Shown here piece by piece: positions 17,925 through 26,115 of a stretch of DNA of 64,000 nucleotides. Below the pieces are notes generated by a model. It made no database searches. It was not told where the DNA came from and saw only the letters and a list, made by a program, of their open reading frames with translations. The stretch covers positions 1 through 64,000 of the forward strand of contig NZ_JAMYFE010000052.1 in the NCBI RefSeq assembly GCF_024129865.1, written 5' to 3'. The position numbers were made by a program, and so were the translations under genes. Each line of letters begins with the position of its first letter. Positions within the stretch are counted from its first letter, which is position 1. The stretch is from Stieleria tagensis (GTDB lineage Bacteria; Planctomycetota; Planctomycetia; Pirellulales; Pirellulaceae).

Positions 17925-18929
17925 TCAATCGTTGGCGTCGTCGAAGGCGGAGTCAAAGGCGCGTGTGCTGGGCGAGAAATCCAATTGCTTGGTGAACTGG
18001 CAGGCTTCGGCCGCGCCAAACTCGCGTTCCATTCCGCTGTCTTCCCATTCAATTGACAATGGGCCTTGGTAGCCGATGTCATTGAGAGCGCGAATGATTT
18101 CCTCGAAATTCACCCCACCGCGACCGGGGCTGCGGAAATCCCAACCGCGTCGGGCGTCGCCGAAGTTCAAGTGGCTGCAATTGATACCGCTTTCACCATC
18201 GAGCGTCACGATCGCGTCTTTGATGTGCACGTGGTAGATGCGATCAGGGAACCGACGCAAAAATTTCACCGGGTCGACACCCTGCCAGATCAAGTGGCTG
18301 GGGTCGAAGTTGAATCCGAACTCGGGGCGTCGATCCAAGACGTCCAATGCTCGCTCGGCGGTGTGGATGTCAAAGGCGATTTCCGTGGGATGGACTTCCA
18401 AGGCGAATCGCACGCCGCACTCGCCGAAGGTGTCCAAGATCGGATTGAATCGTTCGGCCAATAGGTCAAACCCGGCGTCGATCATGCTGGGGGGGACCGG
18501 GGGGAACGAATACAGCAGGTGCCAGATGCTGCTGCCGGTGAAGCCGTTGACGACTTCGACGCCAAACTTCTGCGCTGCCTGGGCGGTCTTTTTCAGTTCT
18601 TCGATGGCTCGTTCGTTGACACCTTGGGGATCGCCGTCGCCCCAAACGTATGGTGGCAGGATGGCTTGGTGGCGTTGATCGATCTTGTCCAGCACCGCCT
18701 GTCCGACCAGGTGAGCACTGATCGCGTGGCATTGCAGCCCGGCGTCTTCGAGAGCACTGCGTTTGTTGTCACAATAATCGTCTTCGGCCAATGCCTTGTC
18801 GACTTCAAAGTGGTCTCCCCAGCAGGCCAGTTCGATTCCGTCGTATCCAAATCCTTTGGTTTTTTGGACCATGTCAGAAAACGGAATGTCTGCCCATTGG
18901 CCGGTGAACAAGGTGACAGGACGCGCCAT
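17925..18929 (-). CDS. Sugar phosphate isomerase/epimerase (AP-endonuclease-2-like TIM barrel)
   Basis: A 334-residue TIM-barrel protein of the xylose-isomerase-like superfamily. It begins [17 protein letters not shown] at ATG 18929, preceded by GGAGATCTCC, a plausible ribosome site; a longer frame to 19058 is rejected. Metal-binding positions characteristic of the family are visible: [13 protein letters not shown] (Glu/His), [11 protein letters not shown] (Asp/His), HVHIKDA (His) and SIEWEDSG (Glu). These proteins isomerise or epimerise sugars, inositols or hydroxypyruvate; the substrate cannot be told. It is the first gene of the minus-strand run with thiS, thiG and nhaC. No signal peptide. 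Confidence 0.85.
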   Translation of the reverse strand: MARPVTLFTGQWADIPFSDMVQKTKGFGYDGIELACWGDHFEVDKALAEDDYCDNKRSALEDAGLQCHAISAHLVGQAVLDKIDQRHQAILPPYVWGDGDPQGVNERAIEELKKTAQAAQKFGVEVVNGFTGSSIWHLLYSFPPVPPSMIDAGFDLLAERFNPILDTFGECGVRFALEVHPTEIAFDIHTAERALDVLDRRPEFGFNFDPSHLIWQGVDPVKFLRRFPDRIYHVHIKDAIVTLDGESGINCSHLNFGDARRGWDFRSPGRGGVNFEEIIRALNDIGYQGPLSIEWEDSGMEREFGAAEACQFTKQLDFSPSTRAFDSAFDDAND

Positions 18930-19057
18930 GGAGATCTCCAAAAGAATCAAAAAGAAGGGCGAGCAAAGGAGGGTTCGATCAAGCCCGTATTGTGCGCAGC
19001 GGCCTAGGGAACCTGCAACAACCCTCAAAAGAAGGCCGTCTGAGCGAAAGGGGTGCA

Positions 19058-19085
19058 TTGAGAGATGGTATTCTTGGCTTAGAAT
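19058..19085 (+). promoter_or_regulatory. Candidate sigma70-type promoter of pilT
   Basis: TTGAGA at 19058-19063 and TAGAAT at 19080-19085 match the -35 and -10 consensus at five of six positions each, with a 16-base spacer, 61 bases before the pilT ATG. The -10 overlaps a perfect 6 bp inverted repeat (GTATTC at 19068-19073, GAATAC at 19082-19087), which could be an operator. Not tested against the genome background. Confidence 0.4.
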
Positions 19086-19146
19086 ACGGTAGTATCGGTC
19101 GATCGCCCCCGATCATCACCTTTCCTTCTTTTCCTGCAGACGCGAA

Positions 19147-20355
19147 ATGGCCCACAAAAACGGCAAGGCCGCTCCCGCCGCTCCCCGCCCCCAAGGATCT
19201 GCGACGGCCGAGGGCATCGCACAGCGATTGCGCGAAAGTTTGTTGATGCAGCGTGAGGAATTGGAAGTCGACAAGATTTTCCGAGCCCTGGTCAAACTCG
19301 AGGGCAGTGACTTGCACTTGAAAGTCGGCCAGCCCCCGATGGTACGGCTTGGCGGCGAACTCAAGGCGCTCAACCGCGGTCCCATCGACGCCGAGGAAAT
19401 GGTGGATCTGCTGTTGCCGATGATGGACGAACGCAATCTGCTGATTTTTGAAGAAGAAGGCGGTGCTGACTTTGCCTATCTATGCGAAGTCGACGGGGTG
19501 CGTTGGCGTTTCCGGGTCAACATGCTGAAATCACTCGGCAGCATCGGTCTGGTCGCACGGCGGATCAATAACTACATCCCCGACTTTCGCGGTCTGTTTT
19601 TGCCCGATTCGATCGAAAAACTCTGTCACTATGATCAGGGCATGGTGCTGCTGGCCGGGGTCACCGGTAGCGGTAAAAGTACCACGATCGGGTCGATGTT
19701 GAACTACATCAACTCCATCTATCGCAAACACATTTTGACGCTGGAGGACCCGATCGAATTTATCTTCACCGAAGATAAATGTCTGATCAACCAACGTGAA
19801 ATGGGACAAGACGTCAAAGATTTTAGCATCGGCATGAAGCATGCCGTGCGTGAAGACCCCGACATCATTCTGGTCGGCGAGTTGCGTGATGAAGAAACAT
19901 TCATGACGGCGATCCACGCCGCCGAGACCGGTCACCTGGTGTTCGGGACGATTCACGCGGCCAGTGCATCCACCACGATCGGCCGTATTTTGGACTTGTT
20001 CCCCGAAGAAATGCACAACGCGATCCGCAGCGCGATCGCATTCAATATGAAAGGCATCGTCGCTCAAAAATTGCTTCGCAGTATCAAACCCGGTGTCTCG
20101 CGGGTGCCCACTTGTGAGGTGATGACGTTCAACCCGACGATTCGGAAACTGGTACTCGAAGGGTCGGATTCGAAATTGCCCGATGCGATCCGGATCGGTG
20201 CCGAAGACGGCATGCAAGACTTCACGATGAGTTTGAAGGGATTGATCGATGACGAATTGATCGATCGTCCGACCGCATTTGCCGTTGCCCCGAATAAAGA
20301 CGCCTTGAAGATGGCGCTCAAGGGGATCGATGTCAAAGCGCCTGGTATTTTGTAA
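19147..20355 (+). CDS. PilT-type twitching motility ATPase
   Basis: A 402-residue AAA-like secretion ATPase expected to power type IV pilus retraction. The N-terminal Lys/Pro/Ala-rich 30 residues precede the PilT N-domain (LVKLEGSDLHLKVGQPP). The catalytic domain has Walker A GVTGSGKST (K177), Asp-box LEDPIEF, Walker B DPDIILVGELRDEET and the His-box AAETGHLVFGTIHA. All catalytic residues are intact. C-terminal sequence has AQKLLRS and EVMTFNPTIRKLV, usual in PilT/PilU. The next gene, 133 bases downstream, is a non-canonical GspE paralogue, suggesting a two-component ATPase arrangement. No pilin or PilC gene is in view, so partners must lie elsewhere. Confidence 0.9.
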   Translation: MAHKNGKAAPAAPRPQGSATAEGIAQRLRESLLMQREELEVDKIFRALVKLEGSDLHLKVGQPPMVRLGGELKALNRGPIDAEEMVDLLLPMMDERNLLIFEEEGGADFAYLCEVDGVRWRFRVNMLKSLGSIGLVARRINNYIPDFRGLFLPDSIEKLCHYDQGMVLLAGVTGSGKSTTIGSMLNYINSIYRKHILTLEDPIEFIFTEDKCLINQREMGQDVKDFSIGMKHAVREDPDIILVGELRDEETFMTAIHAAETGHLVFGTIHAASASTTIGRILDLFPEEMHNAIRSAIAFNMKGIVAQKLLRSIKPGVSRVPTCEVMTFNPTIRKLVLEGSDSKLPDAIRIGAEDGMQDFTMSLKGLIDDELIDRPTAFAVAPNKDALKMALKGIDVKAPGIL

Positions 20356-20488
20356 GCTCTCACCTGTGTTCGCCGCACCGCGTGCACATCGCCTGTCTCC
20401 TGTGTGACCACATCTCTTTCGCGCGAGCCAGATTGTTCTGACTCGTCAGCCTCGCATCTCCTCTTTCCATCGCTCTTGCCCGTATTTG

Positions 20489-21826
20489 ATGGCCGACCAG
20501 ACCCCACCCCAGCTTTGGCAAACGACCACTCCCGTCGAGTTCTCGCCCAAGTTAAATGACAACACGCAAGTCCAAGCGCTGCTGATCAGCACCCGTCAAG
20601 GCGCTGGATTCGAAGTCGCCGCCGGTCAAGTCTCGCATGCGATCGGATCGCGGGCGACGCAAGTCCTGTTGGATTTCACCGCCGCCGGTTGTGCGATGCG
20701 CTATCTGATCGATGGCCAGTGGGAACAATTGCCACCGCTGGACCGCGAAACCGGTGACGGGATGTTGTTCGCGCTCAAGCAATTGTGCCTGCTCAATCCC
20801 GCCGACCGCCGCAGTGCCCAGTCGGGATCGGTCGACATCAAACTGAAAAAAGCCAAATTCGAATTGCGGTTGCAATCGCAAGGTGTGCCGACCGGCGAAC
20901 GCGTGTTGTTGCGGTTGGAATCCAACGAGGTTCCCTTTTCCACGCTCGGCGATTTGGGGATGCGCGACAAGATGGTCAGCGCCTTCAAAGCACGCTTGAA
21001 CGATGAAGCCGATATCGTGTTGATCACGGCCCCCAAATCCGAAGGCCTGACGACGACATGGAACGTCAGCATCAACGCCGCCGATCGGCTGGTGCGGGAC
21101 TTTCAATCATTCGAGGACGAAGCCCGTCCCGAACCAGACATCATCAACATCACGCCAAACTTTTATGGCGGCAGCACCGGATTGTCTGCGGACGAAGCGG
21201 TTCGCAAAGCCATTTTGAAAGAGCCAGATGTCTTCCTGTTTCCCGAATTGGTGGACCCGGAAACATTCCAGCGCGCCGCCCTGCAGATCGACAAAGCGGA
21301 AAAGAAGATCATCACCCGAGTCGTTGCCGGTGGGGCGGTCGAAGGTTTGGTGCGATTGATCGCCAAGTACCCCGACCAACGCAAATCGATTGCCGACAAG
21401 GTCTCCGGCGTGCTCGGTCAACGATTGGTGCGGCGATTGTGTGACAACTGCAAGCTCGGGTTTCAACCGCCACCACAGTTGTTGCAGCAGTTGGGGATCC
21501 CACCGGGCCGCGTGGCGATGTTGTATCAACCCTTTGTGCCGCCGCCGATCGAGCAGCAGGTCGACGAAAATGGCCGCCCCGCGCCGATCACGCCTTGCCA
21601 CAATTGCCAAGGTCGAGGTTACTTTGGCCGCATCGGAATTTTTGAATTACTCAGCCCGGGACCGCAATTGCGAGATGCATTGACGAAGACTCAGGATCTG
21701 GGGCGACTCAATGCGATCGCCAAATCGGAAGGGTTTCACGGGGTGCAAACCGAAGCGGTTCTGACGGTGGCCCGCGGTCTGACCAGCCTGGACGAACTCA
21801 AACGAGCCTTCGCCAAAAAGCAGTGA
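20489..21826 (+). CDS. GspE/PilB-family ATPase paralogue with degenerate nucleotide site
   Basis: A 445-residue protein starting at ATG 20489 (a TTG one codon earlier is unlikely). Fold-level features of GspE are present: an N-terminal domain with DFTAAGCAMRYLIDGQW, a KFELRLQSQGVPTGERVLLRL stretch, and the C-terminal CDNC...CHNCQGRGYFGRIGIFELL zinc region. The Walker A position reads APKSEGLTT, with Leu187 where the lysine should be and Ala for the first Gly. The Walker B region reads FPELVDPET; E253 is kept, but the neighbouring Gly and Arg are replaced. It therefore probably cannot hydrolyse ATP normally. It follows pilT and may regulate or assemble with it. Confidence 0.85.
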   Translation: MADQTPPQLWQTTTPVEFSPKLNDNTQVQALLISTRQGAGFEVAAGQVSHAIGSRATQVLLDFTAAGCAMRYLIDGQWEQLPPLDRETGDGMLFALKQLCLLNPADRRSAQSGSVDIKLKKAKFELRLQSQGVPTGERVLLRLESNEVPFSTLGDLGMRDKMVSAFKARLNDEADIVLITAPKSEGLTTTWNVSINAADRLVRDFQSFEDEARPEPDIINITPNFYGGSTGLSADEAVRKAILKEPDVFLFPELVDPETFQRAALQIDKAEKKIITRVVAGGAVEGLVRLIAKYPDQRKSIADKVSGVLGQRLVRRLCDNCKLGFQPPPQLLQQLGIPPGRVAMLYQPFVPPPIEQQVDENGRPAPITPCHNCQGRGYFGRIGIFELLSPGPQLRDALTKTQDLGRLNAIAKSEGFHGVQTEAVLTVARGLTSLDELKRAFAKKQ

Positions 21827-21866
21827 GGCCCGCTGCACCGTTGGTGTGGAGGGTTCATCCGACCGG

Positions 21867-21996
21867 TTTTTGAAGTGGCGCTTCTACGGTAACCCGACGC
21901 GTCAGCGAGGGATTTAGGGTGTTGGCGGGATTCCTCGCTGACGCTTCGGGTTACCAAAAAACAATGCTCCACGCAAAAGCGTCACTCCAAAACGCG
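21867..21996. repeat. Palindromic dispersed repeat, family A
   Basis: One full copy with the left arm GGTAACCCGACGCGTCAGCG and right arm CGCTGACGCTTCGGGTTACC, bounded by GAAGTGGCGCTTC and AAAAGCGTCACTCC. The orientation matches the copy at 17431-17554. It lies between the GspE-like gene and the YggS gene. Confidence 0.88.
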
Positions 21997-22071
21997 ATGC
22001 GTCGGATGAAGTCACAATTGCTGCGAATGGCAATCCTTCAACACTGCACGCTCTCTCGCTCGCGAGCTGAA

Positions 22072-22797
22072 TCAGCGCACTCCTTCAAACAGCGCGGATC
22101 CGATGCGGACGAAGGTGGCTCCGGCGGCGATGGCGGCTTGATAGTCGCCACTCATCCCCATCGAGAGTTCTGGTAGCGGTACTCCGCTAGCCGATTGCAG
22201 TTCGTCTCGTAACCGCGCCACCGCTTGGAATTGCTCGGCGGCTTCGGCTTGTTCGGTGCCCCAGCCGGCCATCGCCATCAGTCCGGCGACGCGGACACCC
22301 GGTCGATCCGCTCCAGCAACCAACTGCTTCAATTGGTCCGGCGACAATCCGGTCTTGGTTGGATCGCCACTGATGTTGACTTCCAGCAAGACATCGATGA
22401 CTCGGCCTTGCTGCTGGGCTTCGGTATCGATGGCCTGCAGCACGCGCTGGCTGTCGACCGAGTGGATCAACGGTTGATAGGCCAGCAGTCGACGGATCTT
22501 GTTCGTCTGGACGTGTCCGATCATGTGCCAGCGGATCGCATCACCGCGAGCCATTTCATCCGCCTTTTTCCACAACAATTGAGGCCGGCTTTCACCTAGA
22601 TCATGGCAACCAGCTTCCACCAGCCATGCGGTCGTTTGGGCGTCAACATATTTGGACACGCCGACGATGCGGACGGAATCCGGTGGGCGTCCGGCGGCGG
22701 CGGTGGCGCTGCGGACTTGGTCACGGACCTGCTGCCAGTTCAGTTGAATTCGCTGGGCGACCGGATCGGGCGGATGGGCGCTGGGCAGATCATTCAC
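22072..22797 (-). CDS. YggS family pyridoxal-phosphate protein
   Basis: A 241-residue PLP homeostasis protein (YggS/PROSC/PLPBP family), thought to carry and supply PLP rather than catalyse a turnover reaction. The start is GTG 22797, which overlaps the stop of the upstream gene in a GTGA arrangement; the frame runs further upstream but only inside that gene. K49 in IVGVSKY is the PLP-binding lysine. Other family marks are LGESRPQ, WHMIGHVQTNK, HSVDS, LEVNISGDPTKTG, GLMAMAGWG, ELSMGMSGDYQAAIAAGATFVRIGSALFG-like C-terminal motifs. The overlap with the preceding gene implies translational coupling. Confidence 0.92.
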   Translation of the reverse strand: MNDLPSAHPPDPVAQRIQLNWQQVRDQVRSATAAAGRPPDSVRIVGVSKYVDAQTTAWLVEAGCHDLGESRPQLLWKKADEMARGDAIRWHMIGHVQTNKIRRLLAYQPLIHSVDSQRVLQAIDTEAQQQGRVIDVLLEVNISGDPTKTGLSPDQLKQLVAGADRPGVRVAGLMAMAGWGTEQAEAAEQFQAVARLRDELQSASGVPLPELSMGMSGDYQAAIAAGATFVRIGSALFEGVR

Positions 22798-24689
22798 GAC
22801 GCGTTGTCCTCGACTGTGATCAGATCCTCGAACGATTTTTTCTTGGCATTGAATCGCGCGACATAAAAATCCGCGATCATGTGTTTGCCAAAAAAGGTTC
22901 GCGGGGCGGCATCGGCAAGCGATCGATACAGGATCCATTGTTCGCGACCGATTTGAATTCGGTACGCGCTGGCTTGGTTGGCTGGCACCAGTTGCAGTTG
23001 GTGTCCGACGGTCAGTTGCCGCCAGGTGCGTTGTTTGTCGAATCGTTTTCGAGACAGATCAAACCACAGGGGTGCATACAGTTGACCCTGGCCTTGGCAG
23101 CGGACCAGCAGGTGTTGGTCGTCCGCAATAGCGAGGGTGGTGGAGGTGTGGGTGGCTTTCCATTCGCTGGCCGACAACGGCATGACCAATGCGCGTGATC
23201 GCCCGTCGCCGAGAAACAGTTCGGTGGTTTCCGGTTCGATTTGGCCGCTGATTCCTGGCCCCAGCGGCATCCGTAGTTGATAGTTGACGGTGCCAGTGCC
23301 GACCGGCTGACTGGGGTCACCGACAACGGCGTCGGCAAAATAGCAGCAGCGGTCTTCGCGGAGCACCATGATCTGCCGCTGCAGGGCATAGCCACCGTCG
23401 AGTGCTTGTTCGAGTTCCAGGTAGTGGACGTCGTCATCGGTGTATTCGCAGGTCGCAACCCAATCGGCGATCGGCTGTCGGGTTTGGCCGTCGATGGCGA
23501 CGTGCGTTTCGCAGCATCCACTGATCAGAATTGATTTTCCGGCCATCAGGTCCAGTGACGTGTCAGGGCCGTTGTAGGTGACCACGGTGCGACCGCGACG
23601 AACATCCCACTCTGGCAACAGACAGGCCAACTTGGCGTCTTCGTCATGCAGCATCGATTCCGGCAAACTGACTTGCCAGGCCAGTCGGCCTTTGGATCGA
23701 CTTTGACCAAGCGCCGCCTTCATCGCCGGCAATAACGATTCGGGGTCCAGCTGCGCCGCTTGCAGCAACAGTCCGTGGGGGCCGCAATCATCACGGACCG
23801 ATTGGTCTTGCACCAGGCTGGGCGCTTGCCCGCCGCCGGTTCGCGATAGCGCGGCCACCCAGGTTGCCAGTTCGATGCCGATCTGATCGATCGCGGTCAG
23901 CAACGCCGAGGGCTGTTTGGGCGGCGATTGTGCTGAGAGATGTTTGACAAGTGATCGACAGCGCAGCAATGACGCTAAAACCAAACGGGATTGAAGGGGT
24001 TGTGAAAGCGCCGCGGAGACCGACAAATCCTCCTGCTCGCACCACTGCATCAATGCTTCTTTGCCGCTGGATGCCAAACGGCGACAGGACGGCAGGGCAC
24101 GTAACACGTGCGCCAGGGTCAGGCCGATTTCGGCGACACCGACCAATGCCAATGGATCGGTACTGTCACGCTGTAGCAGACTGTCGCGGTATTCCTGCAG
24201 ACTGCCCAACAGACTCCACCATTGGTTTTCATCCAGCTGATGCAATAGCGCCGGCATGGCTGCCGACCAAGCCACCGCCACAGCAGCTTGATGGACGTCC
24301 TGGGGGTTGCTGGCGAGAGCGGTTTCAAAATCACGGACCAGCTCGCCGGCTTCGATACCCTGGAATCGTTTTCCCGTGGTCGGTGATCCGCTGGCCAGTC
24401 GAGTCAGCCATTCAAACGAATCGTCACAGGCAACGGCTTGCTCGATCGCGATGCCCCAGCGGTACACCACGCCTCGCTTGGCACAGGCTCCGAACAGCAT
24501 TTTGGCCGGTTGGTCGCGGAGATCATTCAGAATCGTTTTTCTGAGCCCCGTCCACTGCGCCGAAACCAACGACGATTCATCCTCGCCCGAGAGGTTGGCT
24601 TCAGCGGTGGGAATGACCGCGGTGGTGGCAGCATCCGGGGGGGCGTCCGGTGGAGACGACTTTTGCGATTGTCGGCGCTTTCGAGGCAT
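22794..24689 (-). CDS. Unknown protein, possible heparinase-II/III-like C-terminal beta domain
   Basis: A 631-residue protein with a basic, Pro/Ala-rich N-terminus (MPRKRRQSQKSS), a helical middle (residues 45-330), and a beta-rich C-terminal 280 residues. The stretch ALQRQIMVLREDRCCYFADAV, preceded by VTYNGPDTSLDLMAG, resembles the beta-sandwich seen behind heparinase II/III-type lyases, but no catalytic Tyr/His pair of such lyases is recognisable, so it may be only a structural relative. There is no signal peptide. Its stop overlaps the GTG of the YggS gene by 4 bases, so the two form a coupled unit. Function unknown. Confidence 0.65.
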   Translation of the reverse strand: MPRKRRQSQKSSPPDAPPDAATTAVIPTAEANLSGEDESSLVSAQWTGLRKTILNDLRDQPAKMLFGACAKRGVVYRWGIAIEQAVACDDSFEWLTRLASGSPTTGKRFQGIEAGELVRDFETALASNPQDVHQAAVAVAWSAAMPALLHQLDENQWWSLLGSLQEYRDSLLQRDSTDPLALVGVAEIGLTLAHVLRALPSCRRLASSGKEALMQWCEQEDLSVSAALSQPLQSRLVLASLLRCRSLVKHLSAQSPPKQPSALLTAIDQIGIELATWVAALSRTGGGQAPSLVQDQSVRDDCGPHGLLLQAAQLDPESLLPAMKAALGQSRSKGRLAWQVSLPESMLHDEDAKLACLLPEWDVRRGRTVVTYNGPDTSLDLMAGKSILISGCCETHVAIDGQTRQPIADWVATCEYTDDDVHYLELEQALDGGYALQRQIMVLREDRCCYFADAVVGDPSQPVGTGTVNYQLRMPLGPGISGQIEPETTELFLGDGRSRALVMPLSASEWKATHTSTTLAIADDQHLLVRCQGQGQLYAPLWFDLSRKRFDKQRTWRQLTVGHQLQLVPANQASAYRIQIGREQWILYRSLADAAPRTFFGKHMIADFYVARFNAKKKSFEDLITVEDNAS

Positions 24690-24820
24690 GGGGCGGCTAG
24701 TCGTGAAGGTGCCAAAAGACGAGGATTCAAAGTAGAGAAGCTAACTTAGTCGCGCCGGGGCATTCTTGCACCCAGCTACAATAAAAGCGTTCGCTGATTC
24801 GACGTTCTAAAGTGATTCCG

Positions 24821-25951
24821 ATGAAATACCGCTCGCCACTGGTCTCGTTCGTCCTTTGTGTCCCCATTTGCATCGCGCTCGCGGGATGTGGCCGAGGGAC
24901 GACGCAAACCGCAGTTGATAACTCGACCGAGGTTGCCGGCGATAGCACTGCCGGTGAAGCACCGCACGCCAAACAAGTCGACGGCACCCCACCGGCTGCG
25001 TCATCCGACCCGGTCGACCCGCCCGCTGATTCCGGTCCCGATGCATCCGCAGCGCCCAGCGGCCGTCCCTTGCCACCGGTTCCCGAATTGGGCGCTGCCG
25101 ATCCGCCAACGGAAACCGAGCCGACGCAGATGAACGCCGCAGCGGACACCGCCGTGGATCCTCCGGCGGGGACACCGGCCGAAACCGATACAGAAGACCT
25201 GTCGGCTTGGGAGTCGGATCAACCTGATCCCGAACAGCTAGCACGCGACGCATTTGAGCCGCCGCCGCAATCGAAACCACTGACAAAGCAAGGGCGACTG
25301 TGGGTCGATCGCGAGCAGCATCGCGTTTATCTGGACGGCTATGTGGCTCTTAAACGAGGCCCGCTGGAGATGTTCGCTTGCCCGGTCGGCACCAAAGAAC
25401 ACGAGTCGATTGTGGCTGCGTTGGCCAAATCCAGCGAAGTTCACGCGGCGCTCTTGGCGATCGAAGCGACGCCCGGAACGCCGGTGCGATTCCGCCCTGA
25501 ATTTTTGCCGCCGACCGGCCAAGTGATTCGGGTTTGGACCTGCTGGTACGACGCTGCGGGAGAGTTCCATGCGGTCGACGCGCGGCAGTGGATCCAGGAC
25601 TTGGAAACCGAGAAAGCGATGGCGGTTGAATGGGTGTTTGCTGGCAGCGGGTTTTGGCAGGACCCCGAAGACAAACGCGAGTACTACTTGGCGGATTCGG
25701 GAGACATGATTTGTGTTTCTAATTTTTCCAGCGCCATGCTGGACGTGGCGATGCCCAGCAGTGCCGACGCGGACCTGCTGCGATTTGTTCCCTTCGAATC
25801 CAAGATCCCTGATCGCTTCACTCCGGTCCGACTTGTTTTAGTCCCGGTGCCCTTCCCCACCGACGCAGCGGACCCGCCCAAAAACCCGAAATGGTCACAG
25901 CCACCCACTGCAAAAGACGTCCCACGTCGGCCGCCGCCCGCATCATCCTGA
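24821..25951 (+). CDS. YdjY domain-containing lipoprotein
   Basis: The start at ATG 24821 (376 residues) gives a lipoprotein signal ending in LAGC with C23 as the lipidated residue; an in-frame ATG 9 bases earlier is less favoured. Residues 24-150 are a low-complexity Pro/Ala/Asp/Thr linker. The remaining part matches the planctomycete YdjY domain, with LWVDREQHRVYLDGYV, LEMFACPVGTKEHESIVAAL, HAALLAIEATPGTPV, IRVWTCWYDAAG and the late VEWVFAGSGFW. This domain is common in planctomycetes, but its role is not established. It is predicted to sit on an outer envelope membrane by its lipid anchor. It has divergent neighbours and no obvious operon. Confidence 0.8.
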   Translation: MKYRSPLVSFVLCVPICIALAGCGRGTTQTAVDNSTEVAGDSTAGEAPHAKQVDGTPPAASSDPVDPPADSGPDASAAPSGRPLPPVPELGAADPPTETEPTQMNAAADTAVDPPAGTPAETDTEDLSAWESDQPDPEQLARDAFEPPPQSKPLTKQGRLWVDREQHRVYLDGYVALKRGPLEMFACPVGTKEHESIVAALAKSSEVHAALLAIEATPGTPVRFRPEFLPPTGQVIRVWTCWYDAAGEFHAVDARQWIQDLETEKAMAVEWVFAGSGFWQDPEDKREYYLADSGDMICVSNFSSAMLDVAMPSSADADLLRFVPFESKIPDRFTPVRLVLVPVPFPTDAADPPKNPKWSQPPTAKDVPRRPPPASS

Positions 25952-26115
25952 TAAACGCTACAGCCGGATGATTTGCAGGCCTGTGGAGGGGGGAACACGT
26001 TCGTAGTGACCGGGGGCCGATTCAGACCAACCAGCGTAACCTAGTATTTGATACCGACAACGCATGAGGTCTGTCGGCGAGTCAACTCGAATCACCGGGG
26101 AGCGCCAGTGGTAAA

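Noticed and set aside
18930-19146. TPP riboswitch upstream of the isomerase-thiS-thiG run
   Set aside because: The conserved CTGAGA and ACCTGA-type blocks are not present in the right arrangement.
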